Positions 34,670 to 45,867 of a stretch of 64,000 nucleotides of DNA are shown piece by piece. Both the position numbers and the translations under genes were made by a program. The notes beneath the pieces are model-generated. The model had not been told where the DNA came from. It saw only the letters and a list, made by a program, of their open reading frames with translations, and did not search any database. The stretch covers positions 19,000,001-19,064,000 of the forward strand of contig NC_134025.1 of assembly GCF_964204645.1 (NCBI RefSeq), written 5' to 3'. The number at the start of each line of letters is the position of its first letter. Position 1 is the stretch's first letter. This DNA is from Tubulanus polymorphus (Eukaryota; Nemertea; Palaeonemertea; Tubulaniformes; Tubulanidae).

Positions 34670-34791
34670 TAAGTCTGTGGTCCTCCCAATCAACATCGTC
34701 ATAGAAGATTTGCCGGCAGATGTAAAACATTATAACCACTTAATACCACAGTATAATTTACCAATGCTTCAAGGCCCATGGGCCTCTTGTT

Positions 34792-35380
34792 GAAGTTTTC
34801 AAGGGAAAATGAGCATAAAAAAGAACTGGATTGATCGGACACAAAATGGCCGTCATGTGACCTTTTTGTGCCCACAAATGTCATTTATGCCCTGAATTCC
34901 GAGATCTCTAACTTTGTATGGTTGGCTATATTTTGTTAAAATTTGTGATGGTTATACTTTTAGAAGGGCTCTTAAACATATCAGACATATTCTTTGATCA
35001 GTGAAGTGTGACGCACGTGGTAACCATCTTAGTGTCATTAGTAGATAGAAAAAGGTTTTTTGAGGAAAATATCGACAGCATTTAACTTTGTAGTTTTGAT
35101 ATTTGCTCAGTAGTATCACTGTCGTAATATTCATCTCCTTATGTGGAACTGGTGTTACCCAGGTTTTTGTTCTCGCCACCAGGGGAGTTAGATATTGAAT
35201 GACATACAATTTGTTTATTTATATTGGTACCTATATGCGTATTTTGTAACTACAATTAATTACAAAGTTGTAGCGCATGACATTTTCTTTGATTGTTGCG
35301 AGTATCAATGAATTGGTTTCAATATATTATCAGGGGGCGTTGAATGTTGAAATTGTTGGAAAGTTGAGCAAGTAGGCATG
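34792..35380 (+). repeat. CACCAGGGGG repeat, resumed 3' part
   Basis: Continues the copy begun at 33103: GGACACAAAATGGCCGTCA, GGTAACCATCTTAGTGTCAT, CACCAGGGGAGTTAGATATTG and TTTTGTAACTACAATTAATT, reaching the tail at 35370. Confidence 0.7.
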
Positions 35381-35531
35381 GTGTCCCTGGACCTTAGTTT
35401 ATTTGGAACGCATATCCTCCTTTGAACATCTGCCAAGAAAAAAGAAACCACTTCCCTAGTGGGCATGGTGTCCTTGGACCTTAGTTTATTTGGAACACAT
35501 ATCCTCCTTTGAACATCCGCCAAGAAAAAAG
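35381..35531 (+). repeat. Tandem duplication, 87-bp period
   Basis: GTGTCCCTGGACCTTAGTTT, ATTTGGAACGCATATCCTCC, TTTGAACATCTGCCAAG is repeated from 35468 with a few substitutions. It duplicates the tail of the CACCAGGGGG element together with its flank. Confidence 0.85.
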
Positions 35532-36186
35532 TTTTGTATTCAGCAATCACAATTTAACAAAAACAAATTTTCATCTTAATGTATCTGCAGAAATCCATGA
35601 AATTGATGTTAAAACCTGTCCTTCAAGCATCTAGAATATGAAATCGATTCAAAATTTATCAGTTTTTGGGCCATATATTATAATTTGTGAAGCTGCTGCG
35701 CCAAGCCCGTTGGGGCTTTTGTTTCTATTCAAATGAGAGCACCTAATTCGGATGGCATTCAATTCAGACAAAATCTTCCAGTGCCAGGTGATCTGAATTA
35801 ACCTTTAACCTGCCCGAAGCTATAGTTGTCTGTGTGCCACATGATTTGCATGATAATGAAATTAACTAATTAAATCTTTTTTACTTCCAAACCATTGGAT
35901 ATAGGGAATTGAAACTTCATAAAGCTGTAGTTTACAGTCATAGCTATAGAAATATGCAAAGATTTGGAAAATGGCATTAGTGTCGCATATGGTACTAGCT
36001 AAAAAATCAGCTCATTTCTTTAAAAATCACTACAGTTGGCAGTGAATTTGGGTCTGCAGTGGCTTGATGAACCCTAATCTTTAGCTAACCTTAATCTTCT
36101 AGGTCATGCCATATGACAACATAGCTTGCTATATATTGCCTTGTTGCCTTGTAATCTACATCATGAAAATGTTTTTTTTGTTTTAG

Positions 36187-36252
36187 TTACCATCGACTGA
36201 AGGAGAAAAAGATAAAGAAACTAAAAATGATGGGAAAGATTCCGAAGATAAG
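36187..36252 (+). CDS. PPP1R12A: MYPT/PPP1R12A-like exon, charged linker
   Basis: Twenty-two codons, LPSTEGEKDKETKNDGKDSE then DK, lie between a T-rich acceptor (TTTTTTGTTTTAG) and donor GTATGG. It enters and leaves in phase 0. The composition is almost entirely charged, as in the Glu/Lys-rich linkers of the family, so identity rests on phase and position between two firm exons. It is symmetric and therefore a possible cassette exon. Confidence 0.8.
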
Positions 36253-36710
36253 GTATGGAGCATCTTCCACAGATGAATTTAAATTTAAACAATGTTTTAT
36301 GCAATCATTCACTTGATGTGTATGCACTAGTTTCAGAACAGAATGTAACTTTACTCATCTAAGAGTAAAAGTTCTCTGGATATGTCCATAAAATCAAGAT
36401 TTTTAGACTATTACAGAGCTGCCAACCATCCTGTTTTCGCCGGGGCTTGTCCCGGTGACACGGCACTTGTCACAGTGTTCCTGACAGTATTAAATTGTAC
36501 CGGTTTTTAATATATTGAGAGAAATCCTGGAGAATTTTCGAGTGTCCCGTTTTTTCCTGCTGCGTGTATCTATACATAGTTCTGTTTAACTATTAGGCCT
36601 ATGTATGTTTTCATCTACAAGCGAATGAGGTCAGGCATCTATATCGATCAATTCAACTTCCCTGGATATAGTGTGCAGCGTGTACCGGTGAGCGCGTGCG
36701 TTGAACAATC

Positions 36711-39700
36711 ATGGCGTCGTTGTCATTGTCTGACACGGATAATGATGCTCAAGTTGTAAAGAAGCGGAAATGTCAATATCGGAAGGAATACTCAAGTGAA
36801 TTCCCAGTGTTAGTGCAATCTAACAAAGGGGATGAATACATAAGGTGCACTGTCTGTGACTCCGATATTACTATTTCACACGGAGGACGGAGGACGCGAT
36901 GATTGCCGCCGGCATGTTTAAACTAGACGGCATGTTGAAACATCAATCGTTTAGAAAAATCTTTCGAAATTAACGGATATGGGTTTCTATGGATCTAATC
37001 AGAGCTGAATCTTTGTTTTGTGGAACACAACATTCCTTTGGCTGCTCCTGATCATTTTGGTAAGTAGGCCTATAGGCCTATTATAGTTCTTGTCTATTTT
37101 GAGTGAACGAAATGATTTTGAAATCAATCTGAATCTGATTTCGTGAAATGAAATCTTATTTTGTTTTAAAATTATCAATCAATGCGGGGTGTGACCGGAC
37201 GACACAGCGGTTTGAAGAGTGCCTAATATGCCATCTAACTGGCTTTCCATGAACCTTATATAGCTTGCAACACTTGACATTTTGTTTCGTGTTGATTCAC
37301 CAGATATGCTCGTGTAGAAATGGATCTAGCCCAGCACGCCCATTAATGTAAAAAAGCTAATGTAAACAAATTTTCATCAGCGTCATCCGGCTCATATAAT
37401 GTAATCTACTATAAACAGCCGATATTACGGAGATATCCTATTGACCACAGATTTTCAAAACCAACCAGAAACATTCTATTTTAGCCCAGGGAAGCATATT
37501 AAACCATATACCGTAAAAACTGGCGTATAAGTCGAGTTTTTAATCCTTGATTTTACCATTAAATTATTGACCTCGACTTATATGCCGAGTACAGTTTTCA
37601 GTACTTTCAGGTCGCAAGAAATATTGATTCTACCCGACAATGAAAACAGTGTTCATCTTCTCACTGCTATAACAGTTTGAATAATTACTCATGATAAATA
37701 AAGTTATTTAATGAAAAAACTTCTTTCATTTTGACACTGCTTCATTTAAAACGATGTATTCAAATATGTGCGCTCATAGCAGCGCTTAATACATTAGCCC
37801 ATATATAGCGTGTGACTCACACTACTATATCACTGTATGGTAGTGTATTATACCTGAATGTGTGTGTAACAGTCTATTGATTAACACACAGCGGCAATCA
37901 GGCTGACATCCATTGAAGGCTCACATCGTTATCAAAACAAACTATTCAATATAATGATACAAGTAATTATTCTTCTAAGAGAAGGACTTATAAGCCGGAT
38001 ATATCTTAAAATCATGAAATGTAGGTCTAAAAATCGACATCGACTTATACGCTGCATAGACTTATATGCCGGTTTTTACGGTAGAAGACTAAGAAACGGA
38101 TAGCTACTGAAATAATATTTTTTCAAAATAAACTCTGAAAAATCTGAGGGTTTAAGATTTTAAAACTCCGCATTGAACGAGAATTTCAATACAGCAGATA
38201 ATATGTTGTGACAGCAAATTATTACTTTTCTGAATAAGATATATTTCAAATTCAAATCTGTTTTATATAATTAAATAAAGAGGTTAAATTTCATATTTTT
38301 TTAGGTTCTCTTCTAAGGGCAATGTTCCCTTCAAATTCAAAAGTCAGAGATATGAATAGCAACTTTTCATGTGGAAGAACAAAGGCTGAATACATTACAA
38401 AGGAGTTGGCCAAAGATTCACAAGCAACTTTAATTGACTGCATGCAAAGTGGTACCTTTTCCATAGGCACTGATGGCTCAAATGACAAAGGACAGAAAGA
38501 AAAAGTTTACCCAGTTGTCGTGAATAGAATTGCTGATGGAGTAATTAAAAATGAAACATTGGCACTTGTGGACTGTGTAGGTCATTCAACTGGTGAGAAT
38601 ATTGTTAGAATTATTAATTAAACTCTAAATTCTAATGACATTTCACTTAAAAATTGTTTGGCCTTTTCTGCTGATAACACTAACACAATGGTAGGTACCA
38701 ACAAAGGTGTGTATGGTCGGTTACTTAGACAAATTCTAAATTTGTATTTAGCCGGCTGTATTTGTCATAGGTTACATCTGGCTGCCAATTGGGGTTGTAA
38801 AGAATTACCGATAGATGCAGATGCTTTCTTTGTGGCTATAAATAATTACCTTGAAAAAATGTCTGACGGTTTACGAGAATTTGAGGAATGTCAGAAAAGT
38901 AGAGGTACACCTGTAACCAAAGTGCCCAAACATGTACCAACCAGATGGTTGTCTTTAGAGCAAACCGCAACTTGGGTACTAGAACAATGGTATCCTTACT
39001 AGATTTTTCTTTAAAAAGCAGACTGATACTGATTCCCAAGAAGCAGCTAAGATTGCTGCAACAAAAGGCCACAAGAATAAAGCTATGGTAAACTTACAAT
39101 CATACACTACAAGGTTATACCTTCATTTCCTTACATTTGTGTTGGAAAAGTTTAATAATGTGAATCAAACCTTCCAATATGAGAAACCAATGATTCACGT
39201 TCAGTGGGGAATTTTAATGAAATTTGTTGAAGAATTACTTGTTTGTTTTGTTAAACCTGCAGCTACGCTATACAAACTCGTCTCTGAGGTAGACTTCAAT
39301 GCAGCTTACAATATTAAAGCTCACAAGGATATTATGGTAGGGTCAAATTCGAGAAAGTTCATTGAGGCCAAGAAGATAAGTGCTGACAAGCAAAAATCAT
39401 TTGAGAATGTCATAAAATTTCATCAGACTGCATGTAACTATTTGATAAAAAAGATACCAGCTATGTCTGATAAATTACTTATTCATGCTAAGGTAGCTGA
39501 TGTGTCAAAAAGGGACTGTGCTAGTTTCAATTCTTTGTCCTCGTTTATCCAGAAGTATCCTGTATTGTTACCCGGTAGCTGTGGTATTGATGAAATTGAA
39601 TCAGAATTTAATCTGTATCTGGTGGAAGCAACTTGCCAAAATTACCTCCCATAGATGATGTAAATCATCGTAATGATTATTTATGGTCTCAGATTGGTAA

Positions 39701-39925
39701 GACAGTTGATGAAGCCACAGGGGCTCTAAAATATGCAATGTTGGCTCAGGTTATGTTAGGTATTATGTGTATTCCAAATAGTAAGAGTAAAGCCTGAGAG
39801 AGGCTGTTTAGCTTAGTTCGGAAAAACCTAACCAATTTTAGAAGTTGCATGTCAGTCAGTACTTTAGAAAGTCTAATGATCCTAAAGCAAAATGAAGGTG
39901 TCTGTTATAAAAGAAAATGTTCATC
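36711..39925 (+). pseudogene. hAT-like transposase, interrupted
   Basis: Reading pieces in order: an N-terminal segment starting MASLSLSD with a zinc-finger-like YIRCTVCDSDITISHGG (36711-36902); a central part with FSIGTDGSND (first catalytic Asp) and LALVDCVGHSTGENI (38322-38621); then SADNTNTMVGTNKGVYG (second Asp) and CICHRLHLAAN, the C-x2-H-type hAT block (38658-39002); then 39085-39654; and a C-terminal ERLFSLVRKNLTN-like dimerisation motif near 39800-39840. It is broken by stops at 38619, 39001 and about 39796, frameshifts near 39020 and 39650, and a MITE in the N-terminal intron or linker. It is inactive. Confidence 0.85.
37511..38081. mobile_element. TA-flanked MITE, copy 2, nested in the hAT-like transposon
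   Basis: 571 bp with ends CCGTAAAAACTGGCGTATAA and the reverse complement of CCGTAAAAACCGGCATATAA, flanked by TA. Same interior as copy 1. It lies between the N-terminal and central parts of the transposase, so it entered after the hAT-like element. Confidence 0.88.
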
Positions 39926-39966
39926 TGCATTAATTAAAAAAGTAAATTTGCCACATTCCGTGGGCT

Positions 39967-39990
39967 TGGTGGTGATGATGATGATGATGC
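39967..39990. repeat. (GAT)n short run
   Basis: Six GAT repeats (GGTGATGATGATGATGATGC) just after the transposase remnant. Confidence 0.85.
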
Positions 39991-40811
39991 TTGATGCAAA
40001 GTTATTAACTACAATGTAATAATTCGCCTGTACGCAAAAAACAAATATTTTGTAATTTGTTGAAATTAACTAGGTTACTTCTATTCTTAGTTATGAAAAA
40101 ATGGAAGTCTGCAACCAATTCTTGTTATAATTTTCAATAAAAGTTGTGTTCAGAAACTCAGAAATGCATTTGTTTGTCAAATTGTTAGTTAAAATTGTTA
40201 GTCCCTGAGTGTCATCAAATTGTCCCTGATTTTTTTCTTTCGTAAAATTTTGTCCCTGAGAGTATATGATAAGTCCTTGGCACTATGCTCATACATGAAT
40301 GTCCCCGAGAAATGTGTCTGGTCCCTGAAAAAAATTTTTTATGTCTGAAAGGAATTTTCAAGGTTGGCAGCTCTGCTATTAGGATTGTTCTCAGAACAGC
40401 GCAAATTTGTTGAGAAAAATTAGGGGAGAGCAGGGGTAAGGGCGTAGGTCATGTTCATCAGCGATCGGTACTTGTGAGAACCATAATTGCGCAGCTTAGA
40501 TGATCATCCCGTTTTATCAATTGAGTCCACATGACTTATTGTTTAGTATTTACTTGTTGTGCAAACTTGAAACTGGTTGCCACTGGTAGTCCAGATATTG
40601 AAGAAATTCTTTTTGAGTGCTGTCATCAAAATAAACCTGTCACTTAACACGTGTTTTGTTGTTTGCGCATTCATTCCTTCCTGCACATCAACCATCAGCA
40701 ATGGATGCAACATTTTTAGTAGTTCCGATTTCAAAGTGAAGGTTTCATACACTATGTTGCTTTTAATGTAAAAATTGGAATTTATATATCTGTATGCTTT
40801 TGTTATTACAG

Positions 40812-40949
40812 TCTTCGGAAAAAGGTTCTCGGTATAACACATTGTCTGCCAGTTTAGATCATAGTCACGACCGACCATCTAGTCCATATTCACGCTCTTC
40901 CACTACTGCATCGGTGCTACCATCTGATAAAGATTCAGATTATAAAAAA
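40812..40949 (+). CDS. PPP1R12A: MYPT/PPP1R12A-like exon leading into the coiled coil
   Basis: Forty-six codons encode a Ser/Tyr-rich stretch (GSRYNTLSASLDHSHD, then RPSSPYSRSSTTAS) and end SDKDSDYKK. The end matches the TDFKK segment of vertebrate MYPT1, which runs directly into LYEQ and the C-terminal coiled coil. The next exon here indeed starts LYED. The acceptor is TTGTTATTACAG and the donor GTAAGT; both junctions are phase 0. The Ser-rich part resembles the YDSLLGRSGSYSYLEE region of MYPT1 only in composition. Confidence 0.93.
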
Positions 40950-41038
40950 GTAAGTTTCACTCGTTATCAGTATATGTTTGTGAATCGTGATACATACATC
41001 ATAATGCTATCCAGGGGCTAGTTGCTCAAAAATTTTTT

Positions 41039-41366
41039 AGCATTGGTTGGACATCATGCCAATGCTAGTAAAATGGATCGAAAGTCGTAGTTGAAAAAAA
41101 AAGCCGACGCTTCTCATTTTCATAGTAAATTCAAATTGAAACTCCGTTAATCATTAGACACAGCTGAAATAGATTACTTAGGATTAATTAAGTAACAGTA
41201 GGCCTACTCATGACTGAAACCCGGCGACGTAAGTTATAGGATCGTGCAGGAATGCCTTAGTGAAAACCATTTCATGAGGAATCGAAATATAAAATCCCGC
41301 GGAAATGTTAAACGGTACCGACTAGCCATCATACGATATCACCAAATAAGGTAAATTATTTTTGCC
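41039..41366. mobile_element. Helentron-like element, copy 3 (left end only)
   Basis: AGCATTGGTTGGACATCATG, CCAATGCTAGTAAAATGGAT and about 300 bases match the left part of copy 2, including the segment missing from copy 1. It stops after GATATCACCAAATAAGG. It begins 90 bases after a MYPT exon. Confidence 0.75.
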
Positions 41367-41384
41367 TTCTTCATGACGTAGTCA

Positions 41385-42141
41385 TCTTTAGAAAGGGATG
41401 TTTTTTACCTGAGACAGGTATTTTTGATCTGCCAATTATGAGGCAATTGGCAATTGTAGGTGGAAATAGTTTTTCCACATTATATTGATACCTAACCATA
41501 TTGTGTTAGCACAATTGATTGGAAAGTTGTAGCCTATAATGTGTTCTATGATTTTGGTGTGTTTCAAGGTCATCGGTTTTTGTATATGGCCACCAGGGGC
41601 CATTGAATGATACAATAACTTAGTATTTCTATATTATATTTGTACCTATGCATATTTTGTTACCACAATCGATTGCAAAGTTGTTGCTCATGACATCGTC
41701 TATGATTGTGGTGAGTTTTAAGGACATAAGTTATTATATATGGTCACCAGGGGGTGTTGAATAGTAGAATAACTAAGTATTTTCTTATGATATTGGTACC
41801 TAGGCATATTTTGTTACCATGATCAATTGCAAAAATTTAGTTCATGACACGTTCTATGATTGTGGTGATTTTCAAGTTCATTGGGTTTCGCATATGGTCC
41901 AGGGGGCGTTGAATAGTAGAATAAGTATTTCCATATTAAATTGGTAACAAGGCATATTTTGTTATCACAATCAATTACAAAATCGTAACTGCTGACGTGT
42001 TCTATGATTGTGGTGGGTCTCAAGGTCATTGGTTTTTGTATATGGTCACCAGGGGGTGTTGAATATTGAAATTGTTAGATTGTTGAGTATTTGAAACCAC
42101 TTCCTAAGTGGGCATGGTGTCCCTGGACCCCCCTAGTTTAA
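41385..42141 (+). repeat. CACCAGGGGG-type repeat, four units and tail
   Basis: Starts at AGAAAGGGATGTTTTTTACC (as within the 24576 copy), carries four units with TTTTGTTACCACAATCGATT and CACCAGGGGG, and ends GTGTCCCTGGACCCCCCTAG. The palindromic head is absent. Same orientation as the other copies. Confidence 0.8.
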
Positions 42142-42303
42142 AATATTTCCCTAAATTATTAGAAAATGTCAATTGTAAGACCGTGGGAAAGTTTTTATCA
42201 TTGAATGGCCAAATCACGGTGGCAGAGTGCACCTGTGATAAGGCGGAAATAGTTTAATATGAGGGCAAAGCTTTAAGATGATTAGACAGTCGGAGGTGGT
42301 TTA

Positions 42304-43866
42304 CCGTAAAAACTGGCGTATAAGTCGAGTTTTTAATCTTTGATTTTACCACTAATTTATTGACCTCGACTTATACGCCGAGTGCAGTTTTCTACTAAGT
42401 ATTTTCAGGTCACAAGAATTATTGATTCTACCAGACAAAAAAGACAGTGTTCATCTTCTCACTGCTATAACAGTTTGAATAATTATTCATGATAAATAAA
42501 GTTATTTAATGAAAAAAACTTCTTTCATTCTGACACAGCTTCATTTAAAACGATGTATTCATATATGCGCGCTCACAGCAGCGCTTAATACATTAGGCTA
42601 TATATAGCGTGTGACTCACCCTACTGTATCACTGTATGGTAGTGTATTATACCTGACTGTGTGTGTAACAGTCTATCACACCTGCCAACCGTTACGTTTT
42701 TGCCGTATTCCGTTCCGGTGCTACCCGCGGTAATACGGCGTTACTGGCACAGGCAATGGAATACACTTTTTTCTGATATCGTTCCGATGTTACGCGAATG
42801 AGCAAATAAATACGGCCTCAATAAAAATCTCCTTATATTATGTCAATAAAGGTAATTTTGCAGTACATAATCGGTATTTTAATGGTTTATTAACATTTAT
42901 TACGGGGAAATTTGGTTTTTATTTGAGTAATTGTCACGAAGTTTCCATACAGCCAGGAACCAGTCTAGCGAATTTTCGGTTACAACGAGTAATACCGGGA
43001 TCCAGTCTAGCGAATTTTCAGTTACAACGAGTAATTTTCATCGCTCAAATTGTCATGAATGTTGCAAATGGCGGACGAAGTTCATGACGTTTTGTCAAAT
43101 CTGGAAAATTCGGAGGGTTCTCCGTCTTCTTCGGAGTCGGAATCTGAAACTGATACTGCGGTAACAGGCAGTAGAAAGCGTATGATTAAGAAATATCGGA
43201 AACAGAAGTATAAAAAATCGTACAGCGCACAATATCCATGTTTCATAGCATCGAAATTAAGTAAATATCATGCAAGATGTACGATATGTTAAATCGTTAT
43301 TTTTTTTTTCTAGTTGAGTTAACTGGTAATTATAATCTTTAATTGATGGTAGATTAAGTTTACCTGTGATAGTGCGAGTAGGTGATGGGGTGTGTCTGAT
43401 GTCTCAAAATTGTTTATATTTTATGGAAACTGCAGTTTCAAGTTTAATTTCATAATAAATGCATTTTAAATTAATTTCTTTAGTAGTTTTAATATTCTAT
43501 ATTCTGATTTTAATCCGAAAATTCGTTACTGGCCATATTGAAAATGTTACTGGCAAAGGTCACATCAAGTCTAGTGGGTCACTGGCAAAATCTAAAAAAT
43601 ACTGGCAAATTTGGAAAATGTTACTATCTTGAAAAATTCAATGTTGGCAGGTCTGGTCTATTGATTAACACACAGCAGCAATCAGGCTGACGCGCAGCGG
43701 CGTGCCGTTATCAAAACAAACTATTCAATATAATGATACAAGTAATTATTCTTCTAAGAGAAGGGACTCGACTTATAAGCTGGATATATGTTAACATCAT
43801 GAAATGTAGGTCTAAAAATCGACCTCGACTTATACGCCGGGTAGACGTATACGCCGGTTTTTACGG
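42304..43866. mobile_element. TA-flanked MITE, copy 3, interrupted by a hAT-like element
   Basis: The outer parts (42304-42676 and 43656-43866) match copies 1 and 2, with ends CCGTAAAAACTGGCGTATAA and its counterpart ACGCCGGTTTTTACGG and TA on both sides. The middle 979 bp is a later insertion at a GTCTAT site. Without it the copy is about 580 bp, like the others. Confidence 0.9.
42677..43655 (+). mobile_element. Deleted hAT-like element with 6-bp TSD GTCTAT
   Basis: Ends CACACCTGCCAACC and GTTGGCAGGTCTG, related to the CAGAGCTGCCAACC ends of the long element. GTCTAT occurs at 42671-42676 and 43656-43661, and the uninterrupted MITE copies show a single GTCTAT. Inside, 43059-43291 encodes a Ser/Glu-rich segment, KKYRKQKYKKSYSAQYPCFI and HARCTIC, equivalent to the N terminus of the transposase at 36711. 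The catalytic part has been deleted. Confidence 0.88.
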
Positions 43867-45865
43867 TATCAACTTTTTTGAACAAAAGTGCTGCTATTTT
43901 CCCAATCAAATTGCTAGATTTTGATTGTTTCTCATAAGCCAACACTTGTATTCAAGTGTGATTTTGATGTGCGCACAGATACATTGTGACCAGCGCAATG
44001 AATGGTGGCGCCATGTTTAAGCTGCGTGTCGATCGTTGAATAGTGGAATTATAGGGGGGATTTATCTTGATTGTTTCCATACGAAGTTTATGAAAGGTTA
44101 GTGTCAACAAATGGGCCATTATATAGTCCCTCTAATTTAAGTAGAGAGAGATGCTCTTAACCGGGAAAACCGTGGTCTGTTTTGTGTTTTCGTTGGCCTA
44201 TGTGACTGACTTTGCTTGATCGTTCGCTGCTGTGGGCCGCTTCAAAGTTATCTATAAAGTATTATATAGCTGATTTGACATACAACAAATAAACCTCTAA
44301 AGAAAGGTACCTAGTGTCTGACATTCTACTGAAAAATTCCGGATTGTTTCACCGTATAGTTTTTTCATAGTGAGCATTTTAGTATATGAATCAATTAAGA
44401 TGATTGAAAGGCGTGGGTTTGTATCAGCCGTTGAAGACGTGCGATGTAAACAATAATGTAAACCACATGCGCGATGAAAACAGGGACATCAAACTAAGAA
44501 GCACTGAATTTTTGAATTACATGTGATTTGAAAAGGCATCTGTGCTGGTTTTTCAAAAAGTTGAATCTTAAATTGACTTCTATTGCATAGGCCTAAGCCA
44601 GGCCATCCGGAATTGAATTGAATTCGACACTGTAATTTCGCCTGTAATTTGCGATGAATCTTTTTGAAAATTAGCTTGAAGATTGGGTCTGATGAGATGT
44701 CCACCCCTTTTGTAAAAAAAGGTCATTGGTGATCAAATATGGCTGCCATTGGGGTGGCCATCTTGAATTTCTTGTTTGCACGATGAAGCCCGCAATTCTT
44801 GGGGGATTTCCTCAAAATATAGTGTGAGGATCAGGGTAGGTAACTAACTGTCTGTGCCTATTGTATAAGGAGGTCATCGGCTTTCAAATATGGCTGCCAG
44901 GTCAGCCATGTTGACATTCTAGCACGAAACAGCCTGCAATTATTCATGCATTTTCATGATACTAGGTGTAAGAATTTGGGTAGGTGAAGTGTCTACCCCT
45001 TATTTTTTCATGTAGTGTGATCTTAGGGGCAGCTAAAATGGGCTTGTCTATTAATGTAAGGATATATTAACAGAAAAATATAGCTGCCAAGCAGCGATGA
45101 CGGGTTTTCTGCGTAGCCATTCAGAATGATGGGAATTGTAGCAAATTGAAATATCAATACATAGAATAAAATTCATTGACAGATGCGAACCTAATATGCA
45201 ACCACTGTGTAAACGTCAAATATGATTCAGCTTTGAAACTGAACATACACGGATGTAAAATCAACAAATATTAATTTATTTGACCAGGCACTTATTTTGG
45301 CATTCAAACATCATGATACTGTATTATCACCATGCTTAAAAATGGATCTGTCCTATTAAGAACTCATCTTAAGCACCTGCTGAGTCGATAGATTGAGTGA
45401 ATTTACAGATAAGAACGTATTATGATTTAGAATAGATTTAACAAGTTAATGTTTTTATTGAAATGTTTGAATAAATACATATATTGTAGTGTAGATTCAA
45501 TCAATAAATTATGAATTGATTTGGTCTGGGTTAACGGCTGATGTTGATTTTGGCTTTTATGGATTACAAATTCTATAGTGACAAACAATTGATACCTGCA
45601 ACATGTGTGTAAATCAAACTTATTCCACTAGTTGCGTGTGTTTCCTAATAAACGGGAGAGTCACTCTTGATCTGAGTTATTAGAAAAATAATGTTCATTT
45701 AGTTATAGAAATTCATTGCCTTTTTGGAAATTCTGTAATAATATTTGTTGTGTCCTAATTTTTATTACTGCGTGAACCAATGATATGCTTTGTAAATATG
45801 ATGCAATAAAATAAATTTGAATTTGAATTAAATTTGAACATGAGAATCAAGCATAACTTGTGTTT
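43867..45865. other. Intron sequence, short repeat fragments only
   Basis: No exon or complete element seen. At 44700-45010 two related segments (AAATATGGCTGCCA..CAGCCATGTTGA) form a weak direct repeat, and at 45079-45120 the terminal motif ATAGCTGCCAAGCAGCGATG with ACGGGTTTTCTGC occurs alone. The rest is AT-rich. Confidence 0.5.
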
Positions 45866-45867
45866 TT

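Larger units (their letters stand above)
33352..34791. mobile_element. Helentron-like element, copy 1, carrying a tRNA-like module
   Basis: 1.44 kb. Left end AGCATTGGTTGACGTC, followed soon by CCAATGCT. Right end CCAATGCTTCAAGGCCCATG then GGCCTCTTGTT, a perfect GGCCCATGGGCC palindrome a few bases from the end. It was inserted into a run of T in the host repeat with no evident duplication, as Helentrons (Helitron2) do between T and T. No Rep-helicase is encoded. Copy 2 (45868-47570) is nearly identical but has about 390 bp more after the first 100 bases; this copy in turn has a 218-bp MITE insertion. Confidence 0.65.
36414..40375 (+). mobile_element. Full-length but decayed hAT-like transposon, TSD CTATTA
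   Basis: 3962 bp between CAGAGCTGCCAACC and GGTTGGCAGCTCTG, flanked on both sides by CTATTA (36408-36413 and 40376-40381). CAGAG ends and a DDE-type transposase with a hAT dimerisation tail place it in the hAT superfamily. hAT elements usually make 8-bp and sometimes 5- or 6-bp duplications. A TA-flanked MITE (37511-38081) lies inside. It is inserted in the MYPT intron between the exons at 36187 and 40812, in sense orientation. Confidence 0.88.
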
